Shown here: positions 5,217-8,731 of the stretch, in pieces
Layout of the letters: every line of letters starts with the position of its first letter
Numbering within the stretch: position 1 is the stretch's first letter
Source of the DNA: Aquifex aeolicus
GTDB lineage: Bacteria; Aquificota; Aquificia; Aquificales; Aquificaceae
Assembly (NCBI GenBank): GCA_015662815.1
Contig: DQTK01000100.1
Span: 1 to 8,731, forward strand
Direction of reading: 5' to 3'
Length of the DNA stretch: 8,731 nt
Position numbers and translations under genes: made by a program
The notes under the pieces: model-generated
Database searches by the model: none
What the model was told of the DNA's origin: nothing
What the model saw: only the letters and a program-made list of their open reading frames with translations

Positions 5217-6179
5217 ATGTGGGTTTTAGGTCAGCATGATGAGCCTTATAGAAAAGCGCGGGAAACTATTCTCAAGCTTATAGGAAACACTCCGCTGGTT
5301 AGAATAAAAAATGTTCTTCCTTCGGATATTCCTGGGAATATAGAGATATGGGCTAAACTTGAAAGTTATAATCCCGGTGGTTCTGTAAAAGACAGACCGG
5401 CACTGAGTATGTTCCTGAATGCGCTTAAAAAAGGCATCATAAAACAAGGTAATGTTGTAATAGATGCTACTTCCGGAAATACAGGTATAGCTCTTGCGAT
5501 GGTCGGTGCCGCTCTTGGAATTCCCGTTGAACTTGCGATGCCTGCTAATGTAAGTGAGGAAAGAAAAAAAATTATAAAGGCCTACGGTGCTAAAATATAC
5601 CTCACCGACCCTCTTGAAGGAACTGATGGAGCAATACTCTTTGTGAGGAAACTTGTGGAAAAGCATCCCGATAAATACGTCTACTTTGACCAGTATAATA
5701 ACCCTGCCAATTGGAAAGCACATTTTTATTCCACAGGAATAGAAATTTGGAACCAAACCAAAGGACGAGTTACCCACTTTGTTGCCGGAATAGGTACAGG
5801 TGGGACAATAATGGGTACAGGAAGAAGACTGAAGATATACAACTCCAAAATTCAGATAATAGGTGTCCAGCCTGCTTATCCCTTCCACGGAATAGAGGGT
5901 TTGAAACACATAGAAAGCTCAATCAAACCGGGAATATTCGATGAAACATTTTTGGATAGAACAATTTTTGTAGAAACTGAGGATGCATACTACTGGGCCC
6001 GTGAACTCGCAAGGAAAGAAGCCATATTTGTAGGGCAATCTTCCGGAGCAGCGTTGTGGGCTTGTATAAAGCTTGCAAGGGAACTTGCTCAAAAGGGTGA
6101 AGAAGCAGTTATAGTTACTATTTTCCCGGACGGAGGAGAGAAATATCTAACCACAGCTTTATTTTCTGATAAAGATTAG
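5217..6179 (+). CDS. cysM: Cysteine synthase, CysM type (PLP-dependent O-acetylserine sulfhydrylase)
   Basis: From ATG 5217 the protein has 320 residues. It makes cysteine from an activated serine (O-acetylserine or O-phosphoserine) and a sulfide donor, using fold-type II PLP chemistry in the cytosol. Motifs are LIGNTPLVRI (21-30), NPGGSVKDRPALSM (52-65, Schiff-base K58), ATSGNTGIALAM (84-95, substrate loop), GTGGTIMG (193-200, PLP phosphate loop), GQSSGAA (273-279) and PDGGEKYL (304-311). MPANVSEERK and the NNPANWKAH...TGIEIW block favour CysM over CysK. The segment FHGIEGLKHIES replaces the usual CysM loop there, so the acyl or sulfur donor may differ. An in-frame ATG at 5163 would overlap ppx and lies upstream of the predicted promoter, so 5217 is preferred. 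There is no Shine-Dalgarno. Cystathionine beta-synthase-like activity is a less likely alternative. Confidence 0.9.
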   Translation: MWVLGQHDEPYRKARETILKLIGNTPLVRIKNVLPSDIPGNIEIWAKLESYNPGGSVKDRPALSMFLNALKKGIIKQGNVVIDATSGNTGIALAMVGAALGIPVELAMPANVSEERKKIIKAYGAKIYLTDPLEGTDGAILFVRKLVEKHPDKYVYFDQYNNPANWKAHFYSTGIEIWNQTKGRVTHFVAGIGTGGTIMGTGRRLKIYNSKIQIIGVQPAYPFHGIEGLKHIESSIKPGIFDETFLDRTIFVETEDAYYWARELARKEAIFVGQSSGAALWACIKLARELAQKGEEAVIVTIFPDGGEKYLTTALFSDKD

Positions 6180-6191
6180 ATAAATTACCTT

Positions 6192-6197
6192 TACAAT
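6192..6197 (+). promoter_or_regulatory. Possible -10 element for the LapA/LapB-like gene cluster
   Basis: TACAAT ends 8 nt before the ATG at 6206, in the 26-bp gap after cysM, which would give an almost leaderless transcript. No -35 is recognisable, and readthrough from cysM is equally possible. Confidence 0.25.
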
Positions 6198-6205
6198 ATT
6201 TTTAC

Positions 6206-7303
6206 ATGGGGTTCATAAAAGTTTTGGTAGGATTGCTTATTTTAGTATTTGCAGTAGCGTTTACTTACTATAATCTTCAACCCGGTGAAGTAAAGTTTTA
6301 CGATTACAGTATTAAACTCCCGATGTTTCTTTTGGTATTTATAAGCGTAGGCTTAGGCTTTAGTGTTCCAGTAATTTATTACCAGTTAAGGGAAAAGGCT
6401 CTTAAAAGGAAAGAAGAAAAGGTTTACAAACTGCTTAACCTGTTTTGGAGGGATTACTTAGGGAAAGCCTTCAATCTTCTCAGAAAATTCCTAATAACCG
6501 AAGAGTTTCTCCCGTTCTACATAAGGACAAAGAAAGAGTTCAACGAAAGTTTGGATGTTCAACTTGACCTCTATAACAAAGGAATAGCGGAAACTGCTTT
6601 AGCGGAGCTTACCTTCAGAAAGGACTTGGAAGAGGCTATGATTCTTCTCGAAAATGCGTTAGGGAAGAATCATAAAAACCAAAGGGCAAGGAAACTTCTC
6701 AGAAGTGTTTATATGGTTTACGGAGATTACGAAAAGGCTGAAAACCTCCAGAGAGAAGTTTTAAAAGACATTGAAAAAGAAAGGAAGGTGAGAGAGGAAA
6801 GAGTACTTGCTTCAATCCTCGCGGAAAAGTATGCAGTCACAGAAGACAAGCTTATCTTAAAAGAGCTGTGGAATCTTCCAATTTCCAAAACATCGGCGGC
6901 GTTACTTTCCAGTATGGTGGGTGGAGGTGAAGTCTTTGAAGCTGCTTACAATCTGGGAATACTTCCTGAAGTAATAAAGATTATGGAAGAAAAAAATCTA
7001 CTAACTCCTGAACTCTTAAATCTAATTGAGAATTATAAACACATTATTCCCGACGATGTTCTATATTACGTATATCTAAAGTTGAATATGAATGAAAAAT
7101 TAAAGGATATTAATCCTTCCCTCAGGGAACTTAATGTCGTGAAGGATAACGATTCGAGGTTCTTGGAACTTGTAAGAATATGGGAATGTGATGAGTGTGG
7201 TAAAGAATACGTAAGGTATAATAGTGTTTGTAGAAACTGTTTAGAAGTAAATACCTTGAAGATAAAGAGGGAGGAGAACGATGATAATCGACAATACAAA
7301 TAA
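6206..7303 (+). CDS. Inner-membrane protein fusing LapA-like and LapB (YciM)-like parts, with C-terminal rubredoxin-type zinc ribbon
   Basis: This 365-residue protein starts with two membrane helices (about 4-22 and 38-59) joined by a short loop with a QPGEVKFYDYSIKLP segment, as in LapA (DUF1049). A charged helical stretch follows (60-75). Residues 120-300 are helical and TPR-like: TALAELTFRKDLEEAMILLE, then ARKLLRSVYMVYGDYEKAEN. The C-terminus is a four-Cys metal knuckle, WECDECG...VCRNCLEVNTLKIKRE (C328, C331, C342, C345), which closely resembles the rubredoxin-like end of LapB. In E. coli LapA and LapB are separate neighbouring genes that help control LPS synthesis through FtsH and LpxC; the same role here is inferred. 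Both membrane helices precede the TPR part, which probably faces the cytoplasm. There is no Shine-Dalgarno. The last 23 nt overlap the GTPase gene. The TPR match is by eye only. Confidence 0.75.
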   Translation: MGFIKVLVGLLILVFAVAFTYYNLQPGEVKFYDYSIKLPMFLLVFISVGLGFSVPVIYYQLREKALKRKEEKVYKLLNLFWRDYLGKAFNLLRKFLITEEFLPFYIRTKKEFNESLDVQLDLYNKGIAETALAELTFRKDLEEAMILLENALGKNHKNQRARKLLRSVYMVYGDYEKAENLQREVLKDIEKERKVREERVLASILAEKYAVTEDKLILKELWNLPISKTSAALLSSMVGGGEVFEAAYNLGILPEVIKIMEEKNLLTPELLNLIENYKHIIPDDVLYYVYLKLNMNEKLKDINPSLRELNVVKDNDSRFLELVRIWECDECGKEYVRYNSVCRNCLEVNTLKIKREENDDNRQYK

Positions 7304-7853
7304 GTCGGTTAAGTTTAAGGTTGTTTACCATGGGCCCGCCCTGTCGGGCAAAACTACAAATGTAGTTCAGATAGCTAAAAAGAGAGGACAAGATATACTC
7401 ACTTTTGACACTAAACAGGAGAGGACAATTGTATTTGATATGACAAAGGAGGTAAAACAGATCGGAAATTTTACCGCTTCCTTCATTATATATACGGTGC
7501 CGGGACAACACATATACTCAGACATAAGAAAAATGGTTATGAGAGGTGCAGACGGAGTTGTATTTGTAGTCGATTCTTCGAAAAGTAAATTAAAAGAAAA
7601 CAAAGAATTCATAGAGATTCTTGTAGAGGATTTGAAACTTTACGGAAAAACTGTAGAGGATACACCTATTGTTGTTCAATATAACAAAAGGGATGTGGAA
7701 GAGGCCTTACCTGTTGAAGTCTTAGATAGAGAGGTAAATACAATAGGAAAACCCCATGTTGAAGCAATAGCTATAGAAGGTGTCGGTGTAGAAGAAACTC
7801 TCGATAGGATAATTTCTGAGGTACTGGAACGATTCGGGGGATTACTTAAATGA
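7281..7853 (+). CDS. mglA: MglA-family small Ras-like GTPase
   Basis: The 190-residue protein matches bacterial MglA, the GTPase switch for cell polarity and type IV pilus or gliding motility. It has the P-loop GPALSGKTT (18-26), the switch I block QERTIVFD (46-53) with the intrinsic arginine finger R48, the MglA-specific G3 motif TVPGQ (72-76, Thr in place of Asp, with Gln76), and the guanine-specificity motif NKRD (135-138). Two other segments, VFVVDSS and EGVGVEETL, also parallel Thermus MglA as I recall it. The ATG is preceded by AGGGAGGAG about 6 nt upstream, inside the end of the LapA/LapB-like gene. The frames overlap by 23 nt, and the stop overlaps the next start (ATGA). No MglB/roadblock gene is visible, so its GAP is unknown or is encoded elsewhere. 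Confidence 0.93.
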   Translation: MIIDNTNKSVKFKVVYHGPALSGKTTNVVQIAKKRGQDILTFDTKQERTIVFDMTKEVKQIGNFTASFIIYTVPGQHIYSDIRKMVMRGADGVVFVVDSSKSKLKENKEFIEILVEDLKLYGKTVEDTPIVVQYNKRDVEEALPVEVLDREVNTIGKPHVEAIAIEGVGVEETLDRIISEVLERFGGLLK

Positions 7854-8731
7854 TAAGCGGGGATTTAAAAAGTCCGCAGGATTTGTTAGAGGTCCTCTCG
7901 GGAATCCCACAAACCAAAAGCGGATATTTAAATCTACTCAGCAGAAATATATTCCTTTCCTTAAAGATAAACAAAAGCACCGTTGAAGGTTTTTTTTCAA
8001 ATATAGAAACTGATAAAGTCAAAAACCCTTTAAACGCGCTAATATTTATTCTTTCCGAACTCCTTTACGAAACTGAAGGATATTTCTCCTTTGAAGAAGA
8101 AACTGCAATATCAAGTTTCAGGGAGGTAAAAGAAGATATAGAAAGTTTGGTTATAAAATCCACAATTTTAAGAAGGGAGATCGATGAAATACTCTCTTTG
8201 ATAATTACAACAAATGTTGAATTTAAATCTGAGCTTTCCGAATACAATAAAAAGACTCTATTTGAAGTACTTGCGGATACCGATGATATTCTTGAAAAAC
8301 TGAGAGAGCTCAAGAAGTTTCTGGAAGAAGGCAAGGTTGGGATTAGTGAGATAAAAAAAGTGGAGAGCATAGAAGAAATAGGAATAGATTATATACTGGA
8401 ATCCGTTGAATATAAGAGGATTAACCTTTTAAAAATTCTCGAAAGTCTCAAGGTTTCAAACTTTACCGGATTTGTTGAAATAGAAGGCAAAGAAAGGGAG
8501 ATTTACACTTTTTTTAAAAACGGTGAAATTTTCGGAATTTACCCGGTATCCGTGGACATTTTCGATCATCTTATGGAATTTTATGGGGATTTTAAAGCAA
8601 GTATTGTAAAATTAAATGAGGAATTCATAGATACTTTTGCTCAAGCATTTATAGGAAAACCCGTAATAGCTTCCGAGAGTAAATATATATCCCTCGGAAA
8701 ACTTTTTCTCACACTTTTAAGCCTAAAAGAA
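7850..8731 (+). CDS. DUF4388/PATAN-like protein, 3' end outside the window
   Basis: The frame starts at the ATG of the ATGA overlap with mglA and stays open for 294 codons to the window end. GGGGGA (7836-7841) lies 8 nt upstream. Residues 10-82 (LLEVLSGIPQTKSGYLNLL, then LSELLYETEGYFSFEEE) resemble a PATAN/DUF4388 unit. Residues 191-265 look like a second, clearer unit: INLLKILESLKVSNFTGFVEIE followed by YTFFKNGEIFGIY. A charged, probably coiled-coil helical segment (85-190) links them. No signal peptide or membrane helix is seen. PATAN/DUF4388 proteins are often found in two-component, twitching-motility and MglA-type contexts. Translational coupling to mglA suggests a partner or effector of that GTPase. 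The family call is from fold pattern only, and the missing C-terminus could carry another domain. Confidence 0.65.
   Translation, partial: MISGDLKSPQDLLEVLSGIPQTKSGYLNLLSRNIFLSLKINKSTVEGFFSNIETDKVKNPLNALIFILSELLYETEGYFSFEEETAISSFREVKEDIESLVIKSTILRREIDEILSLIITTNVEFKSELSEYNKKTLFEVLADTDDILEKLRELKKFLEEGKVGISEIKKVESIEEIGIDYILESVEYKRINLLKILESLKVSNFTGFVEIEGKEREIYTFFKNGEIFGIYPVSVDIFDHLMEFYGDFKASIVKLNEEFIDTFAQAFIGKPVIASESKYISLGKLFLTLLSLKE

Noticed and set aside
5226..5909. Long minus-strand open frame (227 codons) opposite cysM
   Set aside because: It lies wholly antisense to a clear cysM. Its translation is rich in Ser, Tyr, Phe and Cys with no recognisable motif, and no ribosome site was noted. It is a shadow frame.
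7131..7511. Minus-strand open frame across the LapA/LapB-like and mglA overlap
   Set aside because: It is antisense to two well-supported genes, with low-complexity Ser/Leu/Tyr composition and no family resemblance.
8065..8370. Minus-strand open frame rich in Ser and Leu opposite the DUF4388-like gene
   Set aside because: Ser/Leu/Ile-rich composition is what the reverse of Glu/Lys-rich coding DNA gives. The plus-strand frame is coupled to mglA and is the real one.

Overview
The window looks like chromosomal DNA of a thermophilic member of the Aquificaceae (the Aquifex / Hydrogenobacter / Hydrogenivirga group). The DNA is AT-rich, the proteins are rich in Lys, Glu and Ile, genes are packed with short gaps or overlaps, and Arg is often AGA/AGG. 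The short two-domain Ppx/GppA protein carries the DIGSYSVR and DQGGGSTE variants that I recall from the Aquifex aeolicus enzyme, but it is clearly not identical to it. I take this to be a relative of A. aeolicus, not A. aeolicus VF5. That placement is from memory and was not searched.

Layout. Bases 1-189 hold no convincing gene, only AT-rich DNA with a hairpin. A divergent pair follows: cysQ (PAP phosphatase, minus, 190-996) and a stand-alone biotin carboxylase subunit (plus, 1036-2469). A small lysine-tailed protein of unknown function (minus, 2530-2877) converges on the carboxylase. It diverges from a DUF2267 gene (plus, 3037-3390) whose C-terminal third continues in the -1 frame to 3473, so the gene is frameshifted as given. 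A MEMO1/AmmeMemoRadiSam B protein (3488-4291) comes next and ends in a 21-bp tail-to-tail overlap with ppx/gppA (minus, 4271-5185). Divergent from ppx is cysM-type cysteine synthase (5217-6179). The window closes with a tight plus-strand cluster: a single-chain LapA-LapB-like membrane protein (6206-7303), an MglA-family GTPase (7281-7853) and a DUF4388/PATAN-like protein cut by the window end (7850-8731).

How the genes fit together. cysQ and cysM both belong to sulfur assimilation but sit in different transcription units. The last three genes overlap by 23 and 4 nt, so they are probably co-translated. They join an envelope/LPS-quality-control type of protein to an MglA polarity/motility switch and a candidate effector; this is the most interesting system in the window. 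A second theme is start architecture. Five starts (cysQ, the carboxylase, ppx, cysM and the LapA/LapB fusion) lack a Shine-Dalgarno and have a -10-like hexamer only 7-17 nt upstream. The other starts mostly have strong Shine-Dalgarno sequences. This suggests leaderless or very short-leader mRNAs at operon heads. Both short divergent gaps also carry a palindrome almost exactly at their centre. No tRNA, rRNA, CRISPR array, insertion sequence or attachment site was seen.
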